Below are positions 1 to 8,273 of a stretch of DNA of 39,450 nucleotides, in pieces; positions within the stretch are counted from its first letter, which is position 1, and the number at the start of each line of letters is the position of its first letter. Location of the stretch: IMG/VR virus record IMGVR_UViG_3300035145_001365, positions 1 through 39,450 of that record. The stretch is one strand, 5' to 3'. The notes below the pieces were generated by a model. It worked only from the letters and a program-made list of their open reading frames with translations. It was not told the DNA's origin and ran no database searches. Position numbers and translations under genes: made by a program. This stretch comes from a virus.

Positions 1-324
1 TACCTGAGGAACCTGATGAACCTGAAGTACCTGAAGAACCTGAAGAACCACTAGTACCTGAGGAACCTGATGAACCTGAAGTACCTGAAGAACCTGAAGA
101 ACCACTAGTACCTGAGGAACCTGATGAACCTGAAGTACCTGAAGAACCTGAAGAACCACTAGTACCTGAGGAACCTGATGAACCTGAAGTACCTGAAGAA
201 CCTGAAGAACCACTAGTACCTGAGGAACCTGATGAACCTGAAGTACCTGAAGAACCTGAAGAACCACTAGTACCTGAGGAACCTGATGAGCCTGAAGTAC
301 CTGAAGAACCTGAAGAACCATTAG
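1..324 (-). repeat. 54-nt tandem repeat inside fibre gene
   Basis: Six consecutive 54-nt units start at 1, 55, 109, 163, 217 and 271. The first five are identical. The sixth differs at two positions (289 and 321), the second of which turns a Thr-Ser into Thr-Asn. Each unit encodes 18 residues, two copies of the nine-residue GSSGSSGTS motif. The identity indicates recent tandem expansion, or an assembly edge inside a repeat. Confidence 0.93.
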
Positions 325-1528
325 TACCTGATGAGCCACTAGAGCCTGAAGTACCTGAAGAACCTGAAGAACCATTAGTACCTGATGAGCCTGAACTGCC
401 TGAGGTACCTGAAGAACCTGAAGAACCAGAAGTACCTGATGATCCTGATGAACCACTATACCCATTAGGGTTAAGACAAATTACAGAGCTAACATTATCG
501 AGATCAGCAATTACATCTGAAGTAAAGTATGTGTTTGGGGTGAGGGCAAACCAATTAGTATTATCAGTAATATTAGTAGTGGTAAAAGAAACATTTGCAC
601 TAGCTTGGGTAACCGTAATAATACCAAAACCATTAGTATCAATCTCCCCAAGGATACTTGCTATATTTGTACCACCTTGTGTTATGTGTACATTAAGCTT
701 ACCACTACTTACAGAAATTTGATTTGCACCAGGGGTAGCGCTACTAGTTTTAGTTGTAGCAAAACATCCTGCTCCTGATACTCCTGATGAACCTGAGGTA
801 CCTGATGAACCTGAACTGCCTGAAGTACCTGATGAGCCTGAAGAGCCTGAAGTACCCGAACTACCAGATGAACCTGAGGTACCTGAGGAACCTGAACTTC
901 CTGAAGTACCTGATGAGCCTGACGATCCACTAGTACCTGATGATCCTGAAGAGCCTGAAGTACCCGAACTACCAGATGAACCTGAGGTACCTGAGGAACC
1001 GCTTGAACCTGAGGTACCTGAGGAACCTGAACTTCCTGAAGTACCTGATGAGCCTGACGATCCACTAGTACCTGATGATCCTGAAGAGCCTGAAGTACCC
1101 GAACTACCAGATGAACCTGAGGTACCTGAGGAACCGCTTGAACCTGAGGTACCTGAAGAACCTGAACTTCCTGAAGTACCTGAAGAACCTGATGATCCAC
1201 TAGTACCTGATGATCCTGAAGAGCCTGAAGTACCCGAACTACCAGATGAACCTGAGGTACCTGAGGAACCTGAACTTCCTGAAGTACCTGAGGAACCTGA
1301 AGAACCACTAGTACCTGATGATCCTGAAGTACCTGAGGAACCACTTGAGCCTGAAGTACCCGAACTACCTGAGCTACCTGATGCTGCGGTTTTTGATTTT
1401 ACAGTACCATCTGTTTCAATTACAAGTACTTCATCCGTACTACCATCAGATGGTAGGTCTTGTATTTTTAGGGTTGTGCTGCTACCTGATATTATCAGGC
1501 CTTTTCTTGCTACAAATTCGTTTGCCAT
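1..1528 (-). CDS. Collagen-like tail fibre protein, C-terminus beyond left edge (partial)
   Basis: The gene starts at the ATG at 1526-1528 and stays open to position 1, so the C-terminus is missing. The first 48 or so residues (beginning MANEFVARKGLIISGSS) resemble the short N-termini of marine phage fibre proteins, probably the virion-attachment end. A Gly-X-Y run of Ser and Thr follows (about 1386-773), then a non-repetitive island of about 105 residues (about 770-460, beginning GAGCFATTKTSS and ending LNPNGYSG), then a second Gly-X-Y run to the window edge. The coding DNA has two repeat regimes: a 135-nt period around 930-1205 and almost perfect 54-nt units over 1-324. It lies 31 nt downstream of the methyltransferase gene. 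The fibre role is inferred from the repeat and its place in the tail cluster; the receptor is unknown. Confidence 0.8.
   Translation of the reverse strand, partial: MANEFVARKGLIISGSSTTLKIQDLPSDGSTDEVLVIETDGTVKSKTAASGSSGSSGTSGSSGSSGTSGSSGTSGSSGSSGTSGSSGSSGTSGSSGSSGTSGSSGSSGTSGSSGSSGTSGSSGSSGTSGSSGSSGTSGSSGSSGTSGSSGSSGTSGSSGSSGTSGSSGSSGTSGSSGSSGTSGSSGSSGTSGSSGSSGTSGSSGSSGTSGSSGSSGTSGSSGSSGTSGSSGSSGTSGSSGSSGTSGSSGVSGAGCFATTKTSSATPGANQISVSSGKLNVHITQGGTNIASILGEIDTNGFGIITVTQASANVSFTTTNITDNTNWFALTPNTYFTSDVIADLDNVSSVICLNPNGYSGSSGSSGTSGSSGSSGTSGSSGSSGTNGSSGSSGTSGSSGSSGTNGSSGSSGTSGSSGSSGTSGSSGSSGTSGSSGSSGTSGSSGSSGTSGSSGSSGTSGSSGSSGTSGSSGSSGTSGSSGSSGTSGSSGSSGTSGSSGSSGTSGSSGSSG
928..1320 (-). repeat. 135-nt higher-order repeat inside fibre gene
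   Basis: The string CACTAGTACCTGATGATCCT recurs with its TAG at 931, 1066 and 1201, exactly 135 nt apart (five 27-nt protein repeats). Copies differ at only a few bases, such as one dropped 27-nt subunit between the first and later copies. This is tandem duplication in multiples of the 27-nt unit. Confidence 0.85.
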
Positions 1529-1559
1529 ATAATTCCTTTTTCACTGTCCAAAGGTTCAG

Positions 1560-2147
1560 TTATACATATTGGAATTTTGGAACATAATAATGATCTCCTA
1601 TAAAATATCCATTATTTGGTGGGGGTGAGCAATCTACACGTTGATAAGTAGTATTTGGAATATTATAGGGATTAGTTTGACTCCTTACAGAATTAAACCA
1701 ACTAGCTTTACCCCCAGGATTTAGCAAAGATGATAAACTAGCACTAAGATTATTTACACTTACATCTAACCAAGTATCGTGAAATAAACCATCATAAGTG
1801 TTTAAATCTCCAGCTGTAAAAGCATCATACCAACTTTGACTAACAATTGTTACATTTGGTTTATCTGAGGCCCATGCTACTGCCTTAGGAATAACATCAG
1901 GGTGATTTTCACAAATTGTATGAGAAGTAATAGAATGAGATTGTATGTATCCTGCTGATATCCCCATCCCAAATCCTAGCTCTAGGATATCTCCTCCATT
2001 TTCACAAACATAAGCTGCTGAGGCAGACATTATATCATGTTCCCAATCCATCATAACTGAGAATTTTTGGCCTGTTACAGAACTTGTATAGTATATTTCA
2101 GTATCTGTAAAAGTTAAGGGTGTGTTTAAGTAATCGGGATCATTCAT
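1560..2147 (-). CDS. SAM-dependent methyltransferase, guanidinoacetate/arginine methyltransferase-like
   Basis: A 195-residue class I (Rossmann-type) methyltransferase. Motif I is ILELGFGMGISAGYI at about residues 55-69. Before it lies VMMDWEHDIMSASAAYV, which matches the 'MMxxWExxxM' segment typical of guanidinoacetate N-methyltransferase and the related arginine methyltransferase RMT2. Then come an acidic ENHPDV segment (motif II position), YDGLFHDTW (motif IV-like) and LLNPGGKASWFN (the usual post-motif before strand 6). The length is slightly below the GAMT norm of about 235. It sits 4 nt after one fibre gene and 31 nt before another, so it should be co-transcribed with late structural genes. 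Possible substrates are a virion protein, a host cell metabolite or a nucleic acid; none is shown by the sequence. Membership of the methyltransferase fold is fairly certain, the substrate is not. Confidence 0.8.
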   Translation of the reverse strand: MNDPDYLNTPLTFTDTEIYYTSSVTGQKFSVMMDWEHDIMSASAAYVCENGGDILELGFGMGISAGYIQSHSITSHTICENHPDVIPKAVAWASDKPNVTIVSQSWYDAFTAGDLNTYDGLFHDTWLDVSVNNLSASLSSLLNPGGKASWFNSVRSQTNPYNIPNTTYQRVDCSPPPNNGYFIGDHYYVPKFQYV

Positions 2148-2151
2148 TTTA

Positions 2152-5100
2152 TTAAATTTCTGTTATAGTCCACTGTAATTCTTCTACTGTAAAGCTATCA
2201 CCACCTGTAGCTTCTATAAAAATTGCGAGTTGGTCAGCATTAGCTAAATCTGTAATAATAGCTTTAGATACATTAATAACACCTCCTGAAGTTGTAATTG
2301 TAGTGGTACTTCCAGCAATAAAATTACTAGGGTAACCTGATCCTGTGTCCTTTTTTAGGCCAAAAGTATAAGTGTTAGAACCACCACCACTTTTTTCTCC
2401 TGATAAAGCTATGTTGATTAAGATCTTGATGTCTTTGTTTCCATCATATGTTGCTTCTTGGTTACTAGAGTTCCAACTTATTCTTTGGGCATTTCTTTCC
2501 GTTCCCCCTCCTAATTGTGCTTGGCTAGTTCCACCACTTCTTCCAAAAGTTGTAGCATTTGTATTGCCTGTAGTTGTAACAAAAAGTTCTGCTGTTGAAT
2601 TTGAAATGCCTTGGTTAATACCAACATCATAATTAAGCATTGAGCCACTATCATAATTACTACCTCCTAAATTAGCACCTGTTGAAATACCCATATCAAT
2701 AAAGGTATTGGCTGCTATAGTACCAAAATCTGTAGTTGAAGTAGTATCAACATACAACCCAAATTGGGTTTGTTCTGGGTGGATTATATTAGTACCTACA
2801 TTTACTACCCCAAATCCTACATTTCCTGAGCCTGTTGTTGGTAAAAATTCTATCATTCTAGCAGTAGAATAATTTGCAGGGGCTGCACCAGGGTTTTCTT
2901 CGTACCAATTATATATTTCACAAGAAGATAATTCTAAGTGTCTAACTGCTTGGAATTGTAATCCTTTATTACCACTTGAGTACCAAAATAAAGTATTAGA
3001 GAGGTCTACTAATTCAAATCCTTCTACCCTCATAAAATTATAACAGTTACGGAACTCACATTGTTCTATATTTAGAACTTTAAGTCTCCCATAATTGTTA
3101 ACTGCTAACCCTGGGTTAAGGTCATTAGCATGTAATATCTTACCTGTGGAACCACTTGCTCTAAGTTTTAGATTGCTTAGAGTAAAGTTTTGATTAGTTA
3201 CTGTAAATAAGGTACCAGAGCCTGTATATGTAATACAATCTTTATTTCTATCTAAGCCTATAACAGCGTTATTTGTAGAAGTTGTAATTTCAGAACCATT
3301 AGGTATAGTTATATCTCCTCTAATTATGTAAGTTGTTTCAGCTGCAAGTGATGTAGGTAAATCTGATGCTTGGGTAACTTCTACTATTCGAACATTATTA
3401 ACGTCATGTAAAACACTACTTCTAAAAGTAATTCCGTCTGGGTTTTCAATTACAAGTGGGGATTTACCTGTTAAATATGAAAAGGAGCCTGTTCGAGCTG
3501 TTACTGCTACAGAAGCACTAATAGTATTAGTTACGTCTAAAACTGTACCATCAAATGTTAAATTAGCTTCTGCTATAATACCTGTTGAAGTACCGTCTGA
3601 GGTAAGTACACGATCATCGCCAGGATTTGTAATAGAGCTTCCACCTCCTGAAGTACCTGAACTACCTGAACTACCTGAAGCGCCATCTATGCCTGAAGAG
3701 CCTGAAGAACCTGAAGTACCTGAGCTGCCTGAACTACCTGAAGTACCACTAGAACCTGATGAACCTGAAGTACCTGATGATCCTGAAGATCCTGAAGTAC
3801 CTGAAGAGCCTGACGACCCACTAGTACCTGATGATCCTGATGATCCTGAAGTACCTGAAGAACCTGATGAGCCTGAAGTACCTGAGGATCCACTAGAGCC
3901 TGAAGTACCAGAGCTACCAGATGAACCTGAAGTACCTGAAGATCCTGACGACCCACTAGTACCTGATGATCCTGATGATCCTGAAGTACCTGAAGAACCT
4001 GATGAGCCTGAAGTACCTGAGGATCCACTAGAGCCTGAAGTACCAGAGCTACCAGATGAACCTGAAGTACCTGAAGATCCTGAAGTACCTGAGGAACCTG
4101 AAGATCCTGAGGTACCTGATGAGCCGGATGAACCTGAAGTGCCTGATGATCCTGAGGATCCTGAAGTACCTGAAGAGCCGGATGAACCGCTAGTACCTGA
4201 GGAACCACTAGAACCTGATGTCCCTGAGGAACCTGATGAACCTGAAGTGCCTGAGGATCCTGAGGATCCTGAAGTACCTGAAGAGCCGGATGAACCGCTA
4301 GTACCTGAGGAACCACTAGAACCTGATGTACCTGAGGAACCTGATGAACCTGAAGTACCTGAGGATCCTGAGGATCCTGAAGTACCTGAAGAGCCGGATG
4401 AACCGCTAGTACCTGAGGAACCACTAGAACCTGATGTACCTGAGGAACCTGATGAACCTGAAGTACCTGAAGAACCTGAGCTACCTGAAGTACCTGATGA
4501 ACCACTTGAACCTGCTGCCCCTGCTGTATTAGTTTTTAAATTACCACTACCATCAATTGTTAAAAATGTAGATTCACTACCTGCAGGCACATCTACAAAT
4601 TGAGCACTTGAAGCTGTTATACTGCCACTAAGCCATAATGAGGCTGTACCTGCAGTATTATTTACATTTTTTACTACAAATGTAGGATTATCATCATTGT
4701 CTAATAAACTATATCCTGATTCTATACTAGAGTTAAAATCTCTAATTTGTACCGAACCAGTAAATAGTAAACCCATGTTAACACTGCTAGGGAGTTCTCC
4801 CCCTCCTGTTAAGTTTTGGTATCCTATAGAAAATACATTTTCAGGGGCAGCATTAGTATCTTTTCCTACAGCAAGGACTAATTTTCCTCCTATTCCTTGT
4901 TGGTCTACAGTAGTTACTATTGATTTAATTTCTGCTATAGATCCTGAGGTGAATTTATTGTTAAAGGAAGAACTGTTTGCTAGAAATGTTATTTTACCTA
5001 ATTCATCTCCTGTGGCTAAAGGGGTAGTGTCTCTGGAACCTTCTAGTACTATTTCAGTTCCTGTAGCATCATCTTTTTTAGTTTTTATTTCTAAAGATTT

Positions 5101-5433
5101 TTCAATTTCAGTATCATCTTCAAATCCTATACCTACCCTAGGTTCATCTTTACTTCCAGAATGAAATAGGGTCATAATAGATGATCCTGAATCTGAAAGG
5201 TTGCTGCTATTTGAAACTTTAAATACAAGTTTTCCTATTGATCCAGAATCAGATCTTTCTGTGATAATAGTATCTATGGATGCTATAGATCCTGTAGTTA
5301 AGGAACTAGTAAAGTTTCCGTCTGAATATATAAAATTTATACCAGGTATAATACTTCCTGTAGATATAGATCCTGTTGCTAATGAACCTGAATCTCCTAT
5401 TTGTATTCCTATATTACTTCCAAAAACCCTCAT
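2152..5433 (-). CDS. Tail fibre/spike with collagen-like stalk and beta-helix-like C-terminal region
   Basis: A 1093-residue protein in three parts. Residues 1 to about 305 are a Ser/Gly-rich N-terminal region with many short 'TGSI' or 'SGSI' turns (for example ATGSISTGSIIPG), probably beta-structured. Residues about 306-595 are a Gly-X-Y collagen-like run, ending in a GIDGASG variant and GGGSS. The remaining 500 residues contain TTYIIRGDITIPNGSEI, then repeated short Asn- and hydrophobic-rich strands (FTLSNLKLRASGS, LKVLNIEQCEFRNC, LELSSCEIYNW), the look of a right-handed parallel beta-helix as in phage tailspikes. No S74 autochaperone or catalytic site was recognised. The architecture fits an attachment head, stalk and receptor-binding end. 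The start at 5433 lies 15 nt after the previous stop and the stop lies 4 nt before the methyltransferase start. Confidence 0.75.
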   Translation of the reverse strand: MRVFGSNIGIQIGDSGSLATGSISTGSIIPGINFIYSDGNFTSSLTTGSIASIDTIITERSDSGSIGKLVFKVSNSSNLSDSGSSIMTLFHSGSKDEPRVGIGFEDDTEIEKSLEIKTKKDDATGTEIVLEGSRDTTPLATGDELGKITFLANSSSFNNKFTSGSIAEIKSIVTTVDQQGIGGKLVLAVGKDTNAAPENVFSIGYQNLTGGGELPSSVNMGLLFTGSVQIRDFNSSIESGYSLLDNDDNPTFVVKNVNNTAGTASLWLSGSITASSAQFVDVPAGSESTFLTIDGSGNLKTNTAGAAGSSGSSGTSGSSGSSGTSGSSGSSGTSGSSGSSGTSGSSGSSGTSGSSGSSGTSGSSGSSGTSGSSGSSGTSGSSGSSGTSGSSGSSGTSGSSGSSGTSGSSGSSGTSGSSGSSGTSGSSGSSGTSGSSGSSGTSGSSGSSGTSGSSGTSGSSGSSGTSGSSGSSGTSGSSGSSGTSGSSGSSGTSGSSGSSGTSGSSGSSGTSGSSGSSGTSGSSGSSGTSGSSGSSGTSGSSGSSGTSGSSGSSGTSGSSGSSGTSGSSGSSGTSGSSGSSGIDGASGSSGSSGTSGGGSSITNPGDDRVLTSDGTSTGIIAEANLTFDGTVLDVTNTISASVAVTARTGSFSYLTGKSPLVIENPDGITFRSSVLHDVNNVRIVEVTQASDLPTSLAAETTYIIRGDITIPNGSEITTSTNNAVIGLDRNKDCITYTGSGTLFTVTNQNFTLSNLKLRASGSTGKILHANDLNPGLAVNNYGRLKVLNIEQCEFRNCYNFMRVEGFELVDLSNTLFWYSSGNKGLQFQAVRHLELSSCEIYNWYEENPGAAPANYSTARMIEFLPTTGSGNVGFGVVNVGTNIIHPEQTQFGLYVDTTSTTDFGTIAANTFIDMGISTGANLGGSNYDSGSMLNYDVGINQGISNSTAELFVTTTGNTNATTFGRSGGTSQAQLGGGTERNAQRISWNSSNQEATYDGNKDIKILINIALSGEKSGGGSNTYTFGLKKDTGSGYPSNFIAGSTTTITTSGGVINVSKAIITDLANADQLAIFIEATGGDSFTVEELQWTITEI
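3645..4515 (-). repeat. Collagen-like GSSGSSGTS repeat array with 108- and 135-nt higher-order periods
   Basis: About 290 residues of Gly-X-Y with X and Y almost only Ser or Thr. The DNA is built of nearly exact blocks: CTAGTACCTGATGATCC recurs at 3821 and 3956 (135 nt) and CCGCTAGTACCTGAGG recurs with TAG at 4191, 4299 and 4407 (108 nt each). All periods are multiples of 27 nt, so duplication keeps the protein phase. Confidence 0.9.
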
Positions 5434-5448
5434 GTTTATTAATAAATA

Positions 5449-5937
5449 TTAATCATAATTTGATTCATATATTCTATAAAATCCTTGGATACTTACTCTT
5501 GATTGAGCTAAACGTAATCCTATAGTTATAGTACTATTGCTTGCCCCCAATAACCCTTGTCCTGAAAAATTCCACAGTAATTGACCCATGTCTATAAATT
5601 CAGCATTTGAAGTTATTTCACTATCTCTTCGAACTCCATGTATATAACAGGTTCGGGCATATTTTTGTTCTGATCCTTGACCATTCCATACAACGTTTAT
5701 TTGAGCATATAAAGCTGAAATGTTATAATTAGAACCATCTATATTTAATGTATGAACTGGGGTGAGAGTATTTTCGTTAATACTTGATAAGTATTCATTA
5801 AATCCTTCATACCTATAAGTAAAAACATTAGTTCCAGTGGAATCTAATCCAGGTCCTAATACATTATCTTGGTTACTAGTAAAAGATAATTCAGGATATT
5901 TAGGAGTATTTTTAAAAGTAATTTTAGTTACAGCCAT
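5449..5937 (-). CDS. Hypothetical tail-fibre-cluster protein (162 aa)
   Basis: Function not recognised. The 162-residue protein begins MAVTKITFKNTPKYPELSF and has alternating polar and hydrophobic segments suggesting a beta-sandwich, ending in GFYRIYESNYD. There is no signal peptide, membrane segment or catalytic motif. It follows the 172-aa gene by 2 nt and precedes the beta-helix fibre by 15 nt. Its size and composition match the other small proteins between 5449 and 9645, so it may be a fibre tip, adhesin or virion decoration protein; this rests on context only. Confidence 0.6.
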   Translation of the reverse strand: MAVTKITFKNTPKYPELSFTSNQDNVLGPGLDSTGTNVFTYRYEGFNEYLSSINENTLTPVHTLNIDGSNYNISALYAQINVVWNGQGSEQKYARTCYIHGVRRDSEITSNAEFIDMGQLLWNFSGQGLLGASNSTITIGLRLAQSRVSIQGFYRIYESNYD

Positions 5938-5939
5938 AA

Positions 5940-6458
5940 TTAAAAAAAGTAATATATTCCTTTAAAAATTTGATAAACTCCCCCTTGACCAGGTTTTACA
6001 AATTTTAATCTAAAAACTTTATTGTTAACATCCCAAAATAAACTATTACTCCAATCAATATCAACGGCTGCTGCATAGGTACTAGCTTCATCAAATACAG
6101 AAGATTCATCAAATGATAAATAAGCTGAATCAGTTTGGTAAAAAGAGGCACTCAAAGTTATATCTGAAACTTTTGTGTATTGAAAAGGAGTATTAGTTCC
6201 ATCCGTATCTGTAGATGATTGTACTATTCTTAAGAATATAGTACTAGGATTAAAATCGGTAGCTAAATTATCTGTTTGTTGGTACCAATCAAAAATCCAA
6301 TCAGTATCCGCATTAATAGCATCTTGTTTAGTACTTATGTAAAATGCCCCTTTATAAGCACAGTATACATTCCGACCTGCAGTATCAGGTAATCCATATT
6401 TAGCTGATATATTAACGCTTGCAGCGTTTCGAGTTTGTTTACTTAAACTTATAGCCAT
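5940..6458 (-). CDS. Hypothetical tail-fibre-cluster protein (172 aa)
   Basis: Function not recognised. It begins MAISLSKQTRNAASVNISAKYG and is rich in Asp, Ser and aromatic residues (WIFDWYQQ, FYQTDSAYLSFDES), ending in IFKGIYYFF. Predicted mostly beta by eye. Its start overlaps the stop of the upstream 195-aa gene by one base (TAATG), indicating translational coupling. Probably a structural protein of the fibre or adhesin set, by context. Confidence 0.6.
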   Translation of the reverse strand: MAISLSKQTRNAASVNISAKYGLPDTAGRNVYCAYKGAFYISTKQDAINADTDWIFDWYQQTDNLATDFNPSTIFLRIVQSSTDTDGTNTPFQYTKVSDITLSASFYQTDSAYLSFDESSVFDEASTYAAAVDIDWSNSLFWDVNNKVFRLKFVKPGQGGVYQIFKGIYYFF

Positions 6459-7045
6459 TAAAGAAAAGTATATCTAATGTTATAACTTAACCCTTGTGTT
6501 CCACTCGTAATTCCAAACCTAAAATTATACGCCTTATTATTCCCACTTCCAACATAAGTCATTTGGGTATTAGTTGATGAAGTTAAAAGTTCAAAGGGAG
6601 CGGCAATACCAGTTTCTGTATCTACTTCCCCAAGAATTTCAACAAGTTTAGGGCTAAAACTATATGTTGATGCAGGGTCAGGAATTTCAACAGTATAAGA
6701 CATTCTAAAAAAATCATGAATTGGTTCTCCTAAGAAATTTTCTGAGGCTATTATACCCTCAAATTCAAAATAAGTGTAAGGTGAAGCAAAATTACTTATT
6801 TCTGAGTCAGGGCTTTCATAATTAAATTGAGCAGAAAGGAAGTAAGCAGAAACACTTGCGCCTTCGATTCCTGATATGAGGCCTTCGATAGGTATGTAAG
6901 GGTTTTGTCCCTTTTCATTAGCTATAGGAGTATCATTGTTAACATTAGGCATTCCTATAAAAACAGAAGTTTCCTCCCCGTCAAATCTATCTATAGTAGC
7001 CGATGTAGGTACATAACCAAAACCTAAGTGAGAATTTTTACCCAT
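6458..7045 (-). CDS. Hypothetical tail-fibre-cluster protein (195 aa)
   Basis: Function not recognised. It begins MGKNSHLGFGYVPTSATIDRFDG. Regular beta-type alternation runs through the protein, with a C-terminus AYNFRFGITSGTQGLSYNIRYTFL that ends, like its neighbours, in aromatic and hydrophobic residues. The gene directly follows the 162-aa gene at 7046 with no gap and overlaps the next start by one base. A minor virion protein is the most likely role. Confidence 0.6.
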   Translation of the reverse strand: MGKNSHLGFGYVPTSATIDRFDGEETSVFIGMPNVNNDTPIANEKGQNPYIPIEGLISGIEGASVSAYFLSAQFNYESPDSEISNFASPYTYFEFEGIIASENFLGEPIHDFFRMSYTVEIPDPASTYSFSPKLVEILGEVDTETGIAAPFELLTSSTNTQMTYVGSGNNKAYNFRFGITSGTQGLSYNIRYTFL

Positions 7046-7534
7046 TTAAAATACTATATAATTTAAACAATAATCTACTTTTTGTGATACAGTAGTTCCT
7101 GTTGTATATTGGTTAAAAGTTATAACAAAAAGATCAGTACCACTCCACGTTACTGCAAAGCTATTTATATTATAAATAACTCTACTGTCAGGATATCTTA
7201 CATCTTCTACAAGAGTTATATTAGTATCAGCACTAGTATTATCTTTCCATCCTATTACTACTCTAGCTAATTGGTATCTACTTCCATCTTGGACTTTCCC
7301 CCATATTTCTCCTTTTAAACAAGAATTATTACTAGAACTTATTCCACTAATATTCATGCTTCTACTTCCTTGAGTTTGTGATTGATCCACTATACACACT
7401 GTAGTAGGAGCAGATTCTTCTGAAAGAGCAAAGTGACCTGATGAACCTGACCAAATTACTAATTTGTTTGAATCTGGGGGTGAGGTAGGGTCTAAACCTA
7501 CTTTAACATGATATTTTACATCGGAACTAGCCAT
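7046..7534 (-). CDS. Hypothetical tail-fibre-cluster protein (162 aa)
   Basis: Function not recognised. It begins MASSDVKYHVKVGLDPTSP; the second half (CLKGEIWGKVQDGSRYQLARVVIGW and FAVTWSGTDLFVITFNQY) is strongly beta-like. It contains three cysteines that could pair or bind metal, but no clear motif. The element ATATTTATA (coding strand) lies only 3 nt before the ATG. No frame overlap with the upstream paralogue pair. Confidence 0.6.
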   Translation of the reverse strand: MASSDVKYHVKVGLDPTSPPDSNKLVIWSGSSGHFALSEESAPTTVCIVDQSQTQGSRSMNISGISSSNNSCLKGEIWGKVQDGSRYQLARVVIGWKDNTSADTNITLVEDVRYPDSRVIYNINSFAVTWSGTDLFVITFNQYTTGTTVSQKVDYCLNYIVF

Positions 7535-7549
7535 GATTATAAATATTTG

Positions 7550-8269
7550 TTATCCTTGAGATACACAAATAACATCAAATCCAGGTTTGTTTAATGCCTC
7601 AGCACTGCTTGTTACAAACCACTGTCCTGCTACTCCAGGATCTTCCGTAGGTAAACTACTGAAGAATTCAGAACCTGAAATTTCTCCATTTACTTCAAAA
7701 TCTTTAGTTGCATTTGTTGCATTAATTTTTACAGCTACTCTGTCCCCAGTATTAGTTCCTCCTCCTATAAGATAACCTCCTGTTCCATTAATTATAAAGT
7801 ATCTGTTGTTATAGCCATTACCATTAATTGATACTTCATAATCATTTCCAAACTCTTGCCCCATAGTAAGATGTGATGTGAATTGAAAGGAACTAAAATA
7901 TCTAACATTAAAGTAGTAATATTCACTACCCCCTTGATTATAAATAAGAATGTTACTTTTACTAGGTTGGAAAGATAGATTACTAATATAAGTACTATTG
8001 TAAGTAGTTGGGTGATAAAGAATAGTTGGGGTATTTATATGTTCTGTTACATCTACACTTCCAGTAACTCCTAATGTAGCATTTTCACCATTAGGACCCC
8101 CTACTATCTCGGTAGGGAAATTAGCAGAACTTGTATGGGGAAATAAAATAATAGGAAATAGATCATACAATTCATTAAAATTGTCTTCAGTTTTTACCAT
8201 AGCGTTTCTTAAGGTGTCACTAGTTTGAGTATTAACTGCACTTCCTGTATTTATAAATTGTTGGGCCAT
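7550..8269 (-). CDS. Tail structural protein, 'INTGS...LRNA...TEDNFNELY' family, copy 2
   Basis: A 239-residue paralogue of the next gene upstream. Both begin MAQQ-INTGS, continue with TLRNAMVKTEDNFNELY, then TEIVGGPNGENATLG, and end DFEVNGEI...DPGVAGQWF...VCVSQG. The N-terminal 'IN.G..xNDxTGDxLRxAFxKxxxNF' type of motif is known from phage tail fibre and baseplate proteins, where it sits at the virion-attached end. The middle part differs between the two copies, fitting a conserved base and end with a variable centre. The leader AAGGATAAAAAT before the ATG is one of the better Shine-Dalgarno-like sequences in the window. Confidence 0.7.
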   Translation of the reverse strand: MAQQFINTGSAVNTQTSDTLRNAMVKTEDNFNELYDLFPIILFPHTSSANFPTEIVGGPNGENATLGVTGSVDVTEHINTPTILYHPTTYNSTYISNLSFQPSKSNILIYNQGGSEYYYFNVRYFSSFQFTSHLTMGQEFGNDYEVSINGNGYNNRYFIINGTGGYLIGGGTNTGDRVAVKINATNATKDFEVNGEISGSEFFSSLPTEDPGVAGQWFVTSSAEALNKPGFDVICVSQG

Positions 8270-8273
8270 ATTT

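Noticed and set aside
1-458. CRISPR-like array: regular 54-nt repeats at the left edge.
   Set aside because: The units abut without unique spacers, lie inside an open frame and encode the GSSGSSGTS protein repeat.
2152-5433. Pectate-lyase type enzyme activity in the beta-helix-like C-terminus.
   Set aside because: Short Asn- and hydrophobic-rich strands suggest the fold only; no catalytic Asp/Glu/Arg arrangement was recognised, so I did not call an enzyme.
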